This document shows positions 8,771-17,963 of a stretch of 53,504 nucleotides of DNA, one piece after another. The notes beneath the pieces are model-generated. The model was not told the origin of the DNA, made no database searches, and was given only the letters and a program-made list of their open reading frames with translations. The translations under genes were made by a program, and so were the position numbers. This DNA comes from Bryobacterales bacterium (GTDB taxonomy: Bacteria > Acidobacteriota > Terriglobia > Bryobacterales > Bryobacteraceae). The stretch covers positions 1-53,504 of the forward strand of contig JADZAF010000096.1 of the NCBI GenBank assembly GCA_020852755.1, read 5' to 3'. How positions within the stretch are numbered: the first letter of the stretch is position 1; each line of letters starts with the position of its first letter.

Positions 8771-10165
8771 GTGGGCCCGGTGCGGTTTTCCGGGATGAGA
8801 CGCACTCTGGGAGTGCTCATCAGGCAGGTGGCTTCCCCGTTGGGAGGCGGCACCGCGTTCCCCGCGCTGTCGAGGATCGAGCGCGAACTTCGCCAATGCC
8901 GCGGCGCCGCGGCGGCCGCCTCCGTGCTCGCGGAGCGGAAGGCGGAGTTGTGCCGACTGCTGTCGCGGCGCTTCGCGCCGGCCGCCGCCCAGGCGCTCAC
9001 GCTGAAGATCCTCAATCTCTACCTCGCCCGGCGCCATTTCCGGGAGCGCGACCGCGTGCTGTTGTCGCGGCCCTTCGGGCTGGTGGTGGATCCTTCGAAC
9101 GTGTGTGAGCTGGCCTGTCCCGGCTGCGTTCACTCGCGCGGTTCCGAGGAACGGAGCGTCTTCGACTGGCCCAGGGGCACGCTGGCGGAAGAGCGGTTCC
9201 GGGCGCTGCTGCGCAGCTACGGACCGGCGGCGATCGGGATCTACTTCTGCAACTACGGCGAGCCGCTGCTCAATCTCAGGACGCCGCAGTTGATCCGGAT
9301 GGCGAAGGGCTACCTGATGTCGACGGCGCTCTCCACCAGCCTGTCGGTGCGGCGGTTCGATCCCGATGCGTACGTGGAATCGGGGCTGGATTTCATGGTG
9401 CTGTCGATCGACGGCGCGACGCAGCCCGTCTACCAGGCCTTCCGGCGCAACGGCAATCTCGAACTGGTACTGGACAACGCGCGCCGGCTGGTGGCGGCGA
9501 AACGCAAGGCGGGCCGGAGGACGCCGGTGCTCTCGTGGAATTTCCTGGCGTTCGAGCACAACGCACACGAGATCCCGCGGGCCGAGCGCATGGCGCGGGG
9601 CCTGGGAGTCGACGTCTTCCGCGTGGTGAACCCGTTCGACGTCCGCTGGGATGATCCCGCGATACGCCCGGCGGCGGTAAGGCCGTATGTCCGGCGGCTG
9701 GACTACGCTTCTCTCAGCTATCCGCCCGAGAACTGGAATCCTTTCCCCGGGAGTCTTGAAGCGGGCGCGATTGCGAGCGCATTCGAGGCTCCGTGGAACG
9801 GGCAGGCCGAGGCCGCGGGCGGTCCGGGTCCCGGCCACACCTGCCACTGGCTTTACAAGAACATGGTGATGGACGCAGGCGGCCGGATTCTGCCCTGTTG
9901 CGGCGCGCCGCGGCCGGACGCGAAGCTGGTCTTCGGACGGTTCGAAGGCCGGGACGGTGATGCCTTCAACACGGACATGTACCGCCAGGCGCGGGCGCTG
10001 TTCTCCGCGGGCGCTCGCGGCGCCGGGGACGAGCCGTATTGCGCGCAGTGCGAGTGGGACCACAGCACCGTGAACATCGGGAGTCCGGAGATCCGGCGCT
10101 ACTTCCGAGCGGCGGACGCCGCGTTCTTCGACCGGCGAAGCCTGCGGCTGCTGTCGGACTGGTAG
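8771..10165 (+). CDS. Radical SAM protein with C-terminal cysteine-rich SPASM-like region
   Basis: The 464-residue protein carries the radical SAM signature C112-x3-C116-x2-C119 (CELACPGC), which binds the 4Fe-4S cluster that cleaves S-adenosylmethionine. The next strands, YFCNYGEPLLN and MVLSIDGATQPVYQAFR, match the GEP-like and strand-5 motifs of the radical SAM barrel. The C-terminal part has LPCCGAP and CAQCEW cysteine pairs typical of an auxiliary cluster (SPASM/twitch). About 110 residues precede the signature, which is longer than usual. The GTG at 8771 has GAGGGG at 8760-8765; ATG 8795 is an alternative. It follows the DUF2339 gene by 9 nt. It resembles neither anaerobic sulfatase maturase nor a known peptide maturase closely enough to name a substrate. 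Confidence 0.88.
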   Translation: MGPVRFSGMRRTLGVLIRQVASPLGGGTAFPALSRIERELRQCRGAAAAASVLAERKAELCRLLSRRFAPAAAQALTLKILNLYLARRHFRERDRVLLSRPFGLVVDPSNVCELACPGCVHSRGSEERSVFDWPRGTLAEERFRALLRSYGPAAIGIYFCNYGEPLLNLRTPQLIRMAKGYLMSTALSTSLSVRRFDPDAYVESGLDFMVLSIDGATQPVYQAFRRNGNLELVLDNARRLVAAKRKAGRRTPVLSWNFLAFEHNAHEIPRAERMARGLGVDVFRVVNPFDVRWDDPAIRPAAVRPYVRRLDYASLSYPPENWNPFPGSLEAGAIASAFEAPWNGQAEAAGGPGPGHTCHWLYKNMVMDAGGRILPCCGAPRPDAKLVFGRFEGRDGDAFNTDMYRQARALFSAGARGAGDEPYCAQCEWDHSTVNIGSPEIRRYFRAADAAFFDRRSLRLLSDW

Positions 10166-10203
10166 TCGATGCGGACCTTCCCGGCTTCGTACAATGAAAC
10201 GCT

Positions 10204-10623
10204 ATGCCTGTCTTCCAGAGAACGTTTCAGGTTTTGGTCAAGGGCCACGGGGATGTCCGCGACATCACCGGGCCGGTCGTGCGCATCGTGGAGGAGAGCG
10301 GGATCAAGGCCGGGATCGTGAATGTGGCGGGCCGCGGGTCCACCCTGGGGATCACGACGCTGGAGTACGAGTCGGGCTGCGTGGCCGACCTGCAGAAGGC
10401 GCTCGAGAGGATCGCCCCGGAAGGCCCCGACTACGCCCACAACGCGCGCTGGGGGGATGATAACGGCTACGCCCACCTGCGCAGCGCCCTGGTGGGCACG
10501 GCCAAGAGTTTTCCCCTGATGGACGGGGAGCTGGGACTGGGAACCTGGCAGCAAATCGTACTGTGCGATTTCGACAACCGGCCGCGCAACCGGGACGTCG
10601 CGGTGACGGTGGTGGGCGAGTAG
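10204..10623 (+). CDS. YjbQ/UPF0047 family protein
   Basis: At 139 residues the length is exactly that of the YjbQ (UPF0047) family. The diagnostic C-terminal block is present: WGDDNGYAHLRSALVG, then GELGLGTWQQIVLCDFD and NRPRNRDVAV. The Gly-Asp-Asp-Asn/His cluster is the family's conserved surface site, and members have been reported to have weak thiamin-phosphate synthase-like activity, but the physiological role is unsettled. No ribosome binding site precedes the ATG. Instead a TACAAT -10-like hexamer ends 8 nt before it (10190-10195), suggesting a leaderless message. It is cytoplasmic, with its own likely promoter. Confidence 0.93.
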   Translation: MPVFQRTFQVLVKGHGDVRDITGPVVRIVEESGIKAGIVNVAGRGSTLGITTLEYESGCVADLQKALERIAPEGPDYAHNARWGDDNGYAHLRSALVGTAKSFPLMDGELGLGTWQQIVLCDFDNRPRNRDVAVTVVGE

Positions 10624-10662
10624 CGGTGATGGCGGGCGCGGTTTTCTGCTAGGATTCCGGTC

Positions 10663-11436
10663 ATGCAGAACGATCTGTTTTCCCTGAGCGGCAAGGTGGC
10701 CGCGGTCATCGGCGGCGGCGGCGTGCTGGCGGGCGCCATGGCCACCGGACTGGCCGAGGCCGGCGCGGACATCGCCGTCATCGATTTCAACGGCGATGCG
10801 GCCGAGAAGCGGGCGGAGTGCATCCGCCTGTTGGGGCGCCGCGCCCTCGGTATACAGGCCGATGCCACCTCGCGGCCCGATCTGGAGCGCAGCCTGGCGG
10901 CCATCCAGGCGGAATTCGGCCGCGTGGACATCCTGATCAATGCCGCGGGGATCAATTCGGCCACGCCGTTCTTCGAGATTACCGAAGAGGAGTGGCACCG
11001 CATACTGGACGTGGATCTGAAGAGCGTGTTCCTGGCCTGCCAGGTCTTTGCCAAGGCCATGATCGACGCGGGGCAGGGCGGATCCATCATCAACATCTCC
11101 TCGGCATCTTCGGGCCCGCCCTTATCGAAGGTGTTCACCTACAGCGTGGCCAAAGGCGGCGTGAACCAGATCACGCAGTTTCTGGCCCGCGAGTTCGCTC
11201 CTCACAAGGTGCGGGTGAACGCCATCCTGCCGGGCTTCTTCCCGGCCGAGCAGAACCGCAGGATCCTGACGCCGGAACGCACGGCGGACATCATGCGGCA
11301 CACGCCCGTGAAACGCTTCGGCGAGCCGGAGGAGCTGGTGGGCATGACGGTGTTCCTGGCCTCGGAGAAGGCCTCCTCGTTCGTGACCGGCGCGCTGCTG
11401 CGGGTCGACGGCGGTTACAGCGCGATCACGATCTGA
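10663..11436 (+). CDS. Short-chain dehydrogenase/reductase, sugar-acid reductase type
   Basis: The 257-residue protein is a classical SDR. It has a glycine-rich NAD(P)-binding turn (AAVIGGGGVLAGAM), an Asp at the end of beta-2 (VIDFNG, favouring NAD), the NAAGI motif, the catalytic Ser in INISSAS, and the YSVAKGG Tyr-Lys pair. The C-terminal segment PGFFPAEQNRRIL with HTPVKRFGEPEEL resembles the SDR group annotated as D-mannonate oxidoreductase (fructuronate reductase) and gluconate 5-dehydrogenase, so a hexuronate or hexonate substrate is plausible but not proven. There is no ribosome binding site; TAGGAT at 10650-10655, 7 nt before the ATG, suggests a leaderless start. It converges on the TonB receptor gene, with a large palindrome between them. 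Confidence 0.92.
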   Translation: MQNDLFSLSGKVAAVIGGGGVLAGAMATGLAEAGADIAVIDFNGDAAEKRAECIRLLGRRALGIQADATSRPDLERSLAAIQAEFGRVDILINAAGINSATPFFEITEEEWHRILDVDLKSVFLACQVFAKAMIDAGQGGSIINISSASSGPPLSKVFTYSVAKGGVNQITQFLAREFAPHKVRVNAILPGFFPAEQNRRILTPERTADIMRHTPVKRFGEPEELVGMTVFLASEKASSFVTGALLRVDGGYSAITI

Positions 11437-11516
11437 GGCTCCGCCGCCGCGCGAGTACGGCGGCTGGAGTGCCGCGGCAGGTTGACAGCCGCGCACTCAC
11501 CGGCGCACGGAGCCTC
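11435..11516. repeat. Three-stem palindromic element between convergent genes
   Basis: An outer 9-bp perfect inverted repeat (GAGGCTCCG at 11435-11443 with CGGAGCCTC at 11508-11516) encloses two hairpins. The first is CCGCCG 11444-11449 with CGGCGG 11458-11463. The second has GAGTG 11467-11471 and CGCGGC 11473-11478 pairing with GCCGCG 11488-11493 and CACTC 11494-11498, leaving one bulged C. Together they form a three-way junction. It starts on the SDR stop codon and ends 8 bp before the TonB receptor stop. There is no T-tract, so it is not a standard intrinsic terminator; it may still terminate both strands, stabilise 3' ends or be a REP-like element. Confidence 0.6.
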
Positions 11517-11524
11517 TTACTCTC

Positions 11525-14500
11525 TCAGAAATACAGCTTGAGCCCTAGCTGCATGCGCCGGGGCTCGTTGAGCTGGCTGGTCACCTGGCCGAAATCGGCG
11601 GCCTGAACGTTGCTGCTGCCGGTGGCCGGGCGAAAGCGGTTGAAGGCGTTGAACATCTCCCAGCGGAAGTCCATCCGGACCGATTCGGTGATGGGGAAGG
11701 CCTTCGCCACGGAGAAGTTCTCGTTCAAGTTGCCGCGCTGGCGGGCCTTGGGGTTGTGACGGGTGGCGTTGCCGGCCCGGTCATTGGGCTGCGAACCGAA
11801 GAACGAGGCGGGCTGGAAGAAACGGTCGCCGCCCCTCCAGTTCGGGTTGTCGTTCTGAGCGAGCCATCCTTCGTAGGTGCTGATGGTGGCCGGGCTGCGC
11901 CCGTTGAACAGGATGCTGCCGAGGGCGGCGCTGTTGGTCAGCGAGATCGGGTAGCCGCTCGAATAGGTCTGGACTCCCGAGATCCTCCAGTTGCCCAGAA
12001 TCCAGGCGGCCGGGCCGCCGGTCAGCCAGCGCTTACCTTTGCCGAAAGGCATTTCGTAGATGTAGGTGAACTTGGCGTTGTGGGTGAGGTCGAATTCGCC
12101 GATGGATTTTTCCAGGCGGCGGTTGTAGTGGTCCAGGGTGCCGTTGTCGGGGTTGTAGCCGTCGGCGTCGGTCAGGAGCTTGGAGAAGACGTAGGAACTC
12201 TGGATGGTGAGGCCCCGCGAGAAGCGCCTTTCCAGTTTCAGCAGCAGGGCGTGGTAGCTGGAGTGCCCGCTCTTGTCTCCGGCGCCGGAGGCAGTGTTGA
12301 TGTCGCGGAACTGGGGGAAGGGGCGCAGGGCCTGGGCTACGCTGACGGGCGCGCAGGTGGCGCTGAACTGGCAGTTGATGTCGCGGTACGGAAGCTGGAA
12401 GCCGGCCGCGACGGCCGCCGGGGAGGTGATGGGGCTGGCCAGCAGGTTGCGTCCGTAGCGTTCCAGGAGGCTGAAGGGAAGCTGGTTGTAGCGCTTCAGC
12501 CCGGCCACCAGATGCGCGCCGATGGTGGCGTGGTAGTTGGCCTCGACCACCGTTGAGTTGGTGAGCTGGCGCTGCAGCGAAAAGGTCCACTGGTAGTTCT
12601 CGGGCAGGCGCACGGCCTCCCCGTCCCAGTAGGCCGGGCTTGAGCCGTTGGCGAAGCTGGGATCGATTACCGGGGGACGGGTGTAGGGCGGCAGCCCCTG
12701 GTCATAGAGGAAGATGGGAGTGACGCCGTTGTCCAGGCTGGAGGCCGAGAAAACCAGCGTGGAGCCCTCGAAGTGCGTGCTGCCGGTGATGGTCTTGGCG
12801 ATGCCGAAAGTGCGGCCCACGCTGGCGCGCAGCACGGTGGCATTGCCGATCGAGTAGGCCAGCCCGAAACGCGGCCCGATGCCGCCGTACCAGCCGGGAG
12901 TGATGGTGCGGGAGTTTTCGCGCCCGTCGCCGAAGCCCGCAAAGCGCAGAGCGCCGGGCAGGTTATCGGCTCTCGGGTTCGGCAGCTTGGGGTCGAGATC
13001 GCTCCACTTGTCTTCCTGTTCCAGAGGCGGCAGCGTGAACTCGTAGCGGACGCCGTAGTTCAAGGTCAGGCGCGGCGTGACTTTCCAGTCGTCCTGGACA
13101 TACCAGGCGTGGCTGCGCCATTGCTGGCCGACGAAGCGGTCGTTCTCCGTGCCGCCGGTGAAGCCCTGGCCCAGCAGGAAGGAAGCGAAGCCGTTTCCGC
13201 CGCCGGTCGTGATGTTGTTGTCATTGGGGATGCTGGTGGAGCGGCGGTCGCCGCGCACCAGCCCGCCGATGGTCTGCTGTCCGAAGCCGTTGTAATGCAC
13301 CCGCTCCCACAGGTAGCCCATCTTGATGGTGTGCTTGCCCTTGGTGATGGTCAGGTCGTCGCCGAAGGAGAAGGCGAAGTTCTCCGAGCCGTCATAGGCA
13401 CGCGCGACCCAGGTGCTGTAGTCGGAGAACTCGGCGATGAGCAGGTTGCGGTTGCAGTCCCAGGCGCCCTTCAGGCAGATGCCCTTCTGCTCCCAGCCTC
13501 CATCCAGGGTGGTGGCATAGTGCGCGTCCTTCATCATGTTGATGCCGCCGAACATGTGATTGACGATGGTCGGGCGGATGACCTTGTCGTAGGTCACGCG
13601 ATGCACGTTGCTGTTCTGGATGTCGACGCGGTTCTCGTTCAGGATGCCGGGCAGCCCGGGGAAGCCGTCCGGTCCGGGGACCCGCTCGTGCAGACCATGG
13701 TTGTAGAGATAGCTGATGCGGTCGTTCTGGCCGAAGTTGTGGTCGGCCTTGATGCTCCACTTGGTCCAGGGATCCAGGGCAGTGCCGGCGCTATTGATGT
13801 AGTTGTTGCGGACGTAGTCGCTGGTGCCGGGAGCGGCCCCGTTATTGGGGCGGAGCAGGTCGCGGACCAGGGCCACGTAGTTGCGGGAGAGGGTGGCGAA
13901 GCGATCCTGCGGAATCCGGTTGCCCGCAAAGGGCTGGCGGACGAAGCCGCTGCCGCCCGGGGTGGTGGTGGCCGGATCGTAGATGGTCAGCGGACGGCCG
14001 TTGCCGTCCACCCAGTTGCGGAAATCGCCGTCGTACATCTCCGGAGTAGGCACGCTGGAACGGGTGCTGCTGGCGCCGATGCGGTTGCGGAACCACTCGG
14101 CGGTGGCGAAGAAGAAGGTGCGGTTGCGGCCGTCGTAGATCTTCGGCAGGTAGACGGGGCCGCCGACACTGAACCCGAAGTCGTGCTGGCGCAGCTTGCC
14201 CTTCTCGGCTTCAAAGAAGCGGCGCGAATCCAGGGCGTCGTTGCGCAGGAATTCATAGGCGGTACCGTGCAGTTCGTTGGTGCCGGACTTGGAAGAGAAG
14301 GTGAGGATGCCGCCCTGGGCGCGGCCGTACTCCGCCTTGAAGCCGTTGGTTTCGACGGCGAACTCGGTGATGGCGTCGACCGAGGGCGTGTTGACGTTGG
14401 TCCACTGAACGGAATTGAAGCGTCCGGTGAGCACGCTGACCCCGTCGAGGGTGGCGCCGTAGGCGCCGGCCTGCCCGCCGCCGACGTTGAAGCTGTCATC

Positions 14501-15001
14501 GCCGGGCTGATTGGCCTCCGGGGTGATCAGGGCGAGGTCGAAAGCTCCGCGCATGGCCCCGCCCACGACCAGCGGCAGTTCGTCCACCATCTTGTTGACC
14601 ACCGCCGTGGAGACCTTGGTGGTGGTGGTTTGCAGCAGTTCGAGGGAGGCCTCGACCTGAATGGATTCGGTCACGGCGCCGACCTCGAGCTGCGCGTTGA
14701 CGGTGACGGTGGCGCCGGCGGCCACGGTGATGTTTTCGCGCAGGGCGGCCTTGAAGCCCGGCTTTTCGATGCGAAGGTTGTAGGCGCCTACGGGCAGCGC
14801 CGGGACGGTGAAGTCGCCGGTGCTGGTGGTAAGGGTGGCGAAGGCGACGTTGGTCGCCCGGTTGGTGGCGACGACATTGGCTCCAGGAACGGCCGCCCCC
14901 GTCGAATCGGTCACCGTTCCGTTAATGAGGCCGCGGTCGGTCTGAGCGAAGAGCAGGGAAGCGGCGACAATACACGGAAGGAGTCGCAACATCTGTCTCA
15001 T
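11525..15001 (-). CDS. TonB-dependent receptor, Oar-like with carboxypeptidase-regulatory-like domain
   Basis: The 1158-residue protein is an outer-membrane active transporter. A signal peptide (MRQMLRLLPCIVAASLLFAQ) is followed by a carboxypeptidase-D regulatory-like domain at about 24-108 (INGTVTDSTGAAVPGANVVA), a plug domain at about 120-260 and a long beta-barrel ending in an aromatic residue (MQLGLKLYF), as outer-membrane barrels require. The size and the barrel blocks match the very large family of these receptors in Solibacter-type Acidobacteria, thought to take up oligosaccharides or other polymers. ATG 15001 has GGGAG just upstream. A near-consensus promoter lies about 100 bp upstream. 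No SusD-type lipoprotein or TonB/ExbBD gene is adjacent. The substrate cannot be inferred from sequence. Confidence 0.96.
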   Translation of the reverse strand: MRQMLRLLPCIVAASLLFAQTDRGLINGTVTDSTGAAVPGANVVATNRATNVAFATLTTSTGDFTVPALPVGAYNLRIEKPGFKAALRENITVAAGATVTVNAQLEVGAVTESIQVEASLELLQTTTTKVSTAVVNKMVDELPLVVGGAMRGAFDLALITPEANQPGDDSFNVGGGQAGAYGATLDGVSVLTGRFNSVQWTNVNTPSVDAITEFAVETNGFKAEYGRAQGGILTFSSKSGTNELHGTAYEFLRNDALDSRRFFEAEKGKLRQHDFGFSVGGPVYLPKIYDGRNRTFFFATAEWFRNRIGASSTRSSVPTPEMYDGDFRNWVDGNGRPLTIYDPATTTPGGSGFVRQPFAGNRIPQDRFATLSRNYVALVRDLLRPNNGAAPGTSDYVRNNYINSAGTALDPWTKWSIKADHNFGQNDRISYLYNHGLHERVPGPDGFPGLPGILNENRVDIQNSNVHRVTYDKVIRPTIVNHMFGGINMMKDAHYATTLDGGWEQKGICLKGAWDCNRNLLIAEFSDYSTWVARAYDGSENFAFSFGDDLTITKGKHTIKMGYLWERVHYNGFGQQTIGGLVRGDRRSTSIPNDNNITTGGGNGFASFLLGQGFTGGTENDRFVGQQWRSHAWYVQDDWKVTPRLTLNYGVRYEFTLPPLEQEDKWSDLDPKLPNPRADNLPGALRFAGFGDGRENSRTITPGWYGGIGPRFGLAYSIGNATVLRASVGRTFGIAKTITGSTHFEGSTLVFSASSLDNGVTPIFLYDQGLPPYTRPPVIDPSFANGSSPAYWDGEAVRLPENYQWTFSLQRQLTNSTVVEANYHATIGAHLVAGLKRYNQLPFSLLERYGRNLLASPITSPAAVAAGFQLPYRDINCQFSATCAPVSVAQALRPFPQFRDINTASGAGDKSGHSSYHALLLKLERRFSRGLTIQSSYVFSKLLTDADGYNPDNGTLDHYNRRLEKSIGEFDLTHNAKFTYIYEMPFGKGKRWLTGGPAAWILGNWRISGVQTYSSGYPISLTNSAALGSILFNGRSPATISTYEGWLAQNDNPNWRGGDRFFQPASFFGSQPNDRAGNATRHNPKARQRGNLNENFSVAKAFPITESVRMDFRWEMFNAFNRFRPATGSSNVQAADFGQVTSQLNEPRRMQLGLKLYF

Positions 15002-15097
15002 GGTTTGCTCCCAGAAGTGGAGTTCTTGGGCCGGGGCTATGGTACTACCGGAACTCCCCCCTATGAGCGCCCCGGTTGCCCCCTGAAACCCTGATCA

Positions 15098-15126
15098 TGT
15101 ATATTCCAACCCAAGCGGAGTGTCAA
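15098..15126 (-). promoter_or_regulatory. Near-consensus sigma-70 promoter of the TonB receptor gene
   Basis: On the minus strand, TTGACA (15126-15121) and TATACA (15103-15098) are separated by exactly 17 bp. This predicts a transcript start near 15091 and a 5' leader of about 90 nt before ATG 15001. It is the best promoter match in the window and suggests strong, activator-independent expression. Confidence 0.72.
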
Positions 15127-15204
15127 CCCCATAGCGCATCTCTTTACACGGCAATGTACGCGTCTTCTCGCAACGCGGGCGGGATGCCGGGAAGTAAGCC
15201 GCAA

Positions 15205-15233
15205 TTGACGCTAACCGCCCTCTCGGGTACACT
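15205..15233 (+). promoter_or_regulatory. Sigma-70 promoter of the metK-ahcY operon
   Basis: TTGACG (15205-15210), a 17-bp spacer and TACACT (15228-15233) predict initiation near 15240 and a leader of about 120 nt before metK. It is divergent from the TonB receptor promoter; the two -35 elements are 78 bp apart. Apart from these promoters and the metK leader, the 361-bp gap 15002-15362 holds nothing else I can identify. Confidence 0.65.
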
Positions 15234-15289
15234 AAAAACTCTGTTTCCGCGGCCGCTCGCCTGATCTCTCCACAGATATGTCCGAGGTC

Positions 15290-15324
15290 GCCGCCGCAGA
15301 TTGTGCCCTTTCGGGACGCGGCGG
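15290..15324 (+). promoter_or_regulatory. Structured metK leader hairpin, possible riboswitch
   Basis: Within the predicted 120-nt leader of metK, CCGCCGC (15291-15297) pairs perfectly with GCGGCGG (15318-15324), enclosing a small CCC/GGG hairpin at 15306-15315. The leader length and the gene (S-adenosylmethionine synthetase, followed by adenosylhomocysteinase) are what a SAM- or SAH-sensing element would have. It does not match the SAH riboswitch: the CCGAGG at 15283 lacks the downstream GCCAGGCUCGG partner, and I see no SAM-I, SAM-II or SAM-IV core. Function is unproven. Confidence 0.3.
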
Positions 15325-15362
15325 AGCGCGGAGCGCCACGGCTTCACGCCCGAGGAGGAAGA

Positions 15363-16526
15363 ATGTCGAACAAGCAGCGGACCATATTCACGTCGGAGTC
15401 GGTGACCGAGGGTCATCCGGACAAGGTCGCGGACCAGATTTCCGACGCCGTGCTGGATGCCGTGTTTCAGGAGGATCCGTACGGCCGGGTGGCCTGCGAA
15501 GTCCTGGTGACTACCGGGCTGTGCATTGTGGCCGGCGAGATTACGACCCGCTGCTACGTGGACGTTCCCAAAGTGGCCCGCGAGACGATCCGGGACATCG
15601 GTTATACCGACGCGGCGTTCGGCTTCGATTTCCAGACCTGCGGCGTGTTGAACGCCATCCAGGGGCAGTCGCCGGACATCGCCATGGGCGTGGATCCGGG
15701 CGGCGCGGGCGACCAGGGCATGATGTTCGGGTACGCCTGCGACGAAACCCCCGAGCTGATGCCGCTGCCCATCATGCTGGCCCACAAGCTGGTGCGGCGG
15801 CTGAGCGATGTGCGGCGTGCCGGGACGCTGGACTGGCTGCGGCCGGACGGCAAATCGCAGGTCAGCGTGGAGTACGCGGGCGGCATGCCCAAGCGCATCG
15901 ATGCGGTGGTGGTATCCACGCAGCACGGCGACGGGATCTCGACCGAAGACCTGCGGGCGGAAATCAAGAAGCACATCATCGACCCGGTCATTCCGGCCGG
16001 CATGGTGGATGCGGCGACCAAGTTCCACATCAATCCCACGGGCCGTTTCGTGATCGGCGGACCGCACGGCGACACCGGGCTGACGGGGCGCAAGATCATC
16101 GTGGACACCTACGGCGGCATGGGCCGGCACGGCGGCGGCGCGTTCTCCGGCAAGGATCCGACGAAGGTGGACCGCTCGGCCTGCTACATGGCCCGCTACA
16201 TCGCCAAGAACGTGGTGGCCTCGGGCCTGGCGCGGCGCTGCGAGGTGCAGCTGGCCTATGCCATCGGCGTGGCCGAGCCGGTTTCGGTGAACTGCAATAC
16301 ATTCGGCACCGGACAGGTTGACGAAGATCGCATCGTGGCCCTCATCCGGGCGCATTTCCCGCTGACGCCCAAAGGTATCATCGACCATCTGCAGCTGCGC
16401 CGCCCGCTGTACCGCAAGACCGCGGCTTTCGGGCACTTCGGGCGCAGCGAAGCGACATTCAGTTGGGAGGCCACCGACAAGGCGGAAGTCCTCCGCGCCG
16501 AAGTGGCCGTCGCGGCCGTGAAATAA
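15363..16526 (+). CDS. metK: S-adenosylmethionine synthetase
   Basis: The 387-residue enzyme makes S-adenosylmethionine from methionine and ATP in the cytoplasm, working as a tetramer with Mg and K. Family signatures are present: [12 protein letters not shown] near the N-terminus (GHPDK at 17-21), the ATP-binding GAGDQG at 114-119, and the [16 protein letters not shown] block at about 255-270. Length agrees with bacterial MetK (about 385-400). The ATG at 15363 follows GAGGAGG with ideal spacing; the frame is open upstream but has no better start. It is first in an operon with ahcY, 21 nt downstream, pairing synthesis of the methyl donor with removal of its by-product. Confidence 0.98.
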   Translation: MSNKQRTIFTSESVTEGHPDKVADQISDAVLDAVFQEDPYGRVACEVLVTTGLCIVAGEITTRCYVDVPKVARETIRDIGYTDAAFGFDFQTCGVLNAIQGQSPDIAMGVDPGGAGDQGMMFGYACDETPELMPLPIMLAHKLVRRLSDVRRAGTLDWLRPDGKSQVSVEYAGGMPKRIDAVVVSTQHGDGISTEDLRAEIKKHIIDPVIPAGMVDAATKFHINPTGRFVIGGPHGDTGLTGRKIIVDTYGGMGRHGGGAFSGKDPTKVDRSACYMARYIAKNVVASGLARRCEVQLAYAIGVAEPVSVNCNTFGTGQVDEDRIVALIRAHFPLTPKGIIDHLQLRRPLYRKTAAFGHFGRSEATFSWEATDKAEVLRAEVAVAAVK

Positions 16527-16532
16527 CCGTAG

Positions 16533-17828
<1,296 letters not shown>

Positions 17829-17872
17829 TCAAGGCAGGTCCGCGGAAGCGTTCGCAAATCCGGGGACAGCCC

Positions 17873-17891
17873 GGCCGGTTCCCAACCGGCC
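17873..17891 (+). terminator. Hairpin downstream of metK-ahcY
   Basis: A perfect 8-bp stem, GGCCGGTT 17873-17880 with AACCGGCC 17884-17891, closes a 3-nt loop 45 bp after the ahcY stop. There is no T-run after it, so intrinsic termination is uncertain. Its position between ahcY and glpK suggests a transcript boundary or 3'-end stabiliser. The rest of the 135-bp gap shows no clear promoter for glpK. Confidence 0.4.
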
Positions 17892-17963
17892 TCCGCAGGG
17901 CGGGTTTAGGGCCTGTTGGCAAGCGGCCAGCGTTGGATTCGCCCGGCCGCAGCAGGAGGAAAC

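Noticed and set aside
6551-10063. Open frame of 1170 codons on the minus strand
   Set aside because: It lies opposite the DUF2339, radical SAM and other plus-strand genes with clear family motifs, and its translation is Arg/Gln/Pro-rich without domains; it is a GC-rich antisense artefact.
8771-10165. Radical SAM protein as the sulfatase maturase
   Set aside because: The signature is CELACPGC, the N-terminus is too long, and it is 25 kb away in another operon; typical maturase motifs are not seen.
15283-15345. Canonical SAH riboswitch upstream of metK
   Set aside because: CCGAGG is present but the GCCAGGCUCGG partner that closes the core is missing, so I list only a structured leader of unknown function.
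17873-17891. Standard intrinsic terminator after ahcY
   Set aside because: The hairpin is good but there is no T-tract; it is kept only as a low-confidence termination/stability hairpin.
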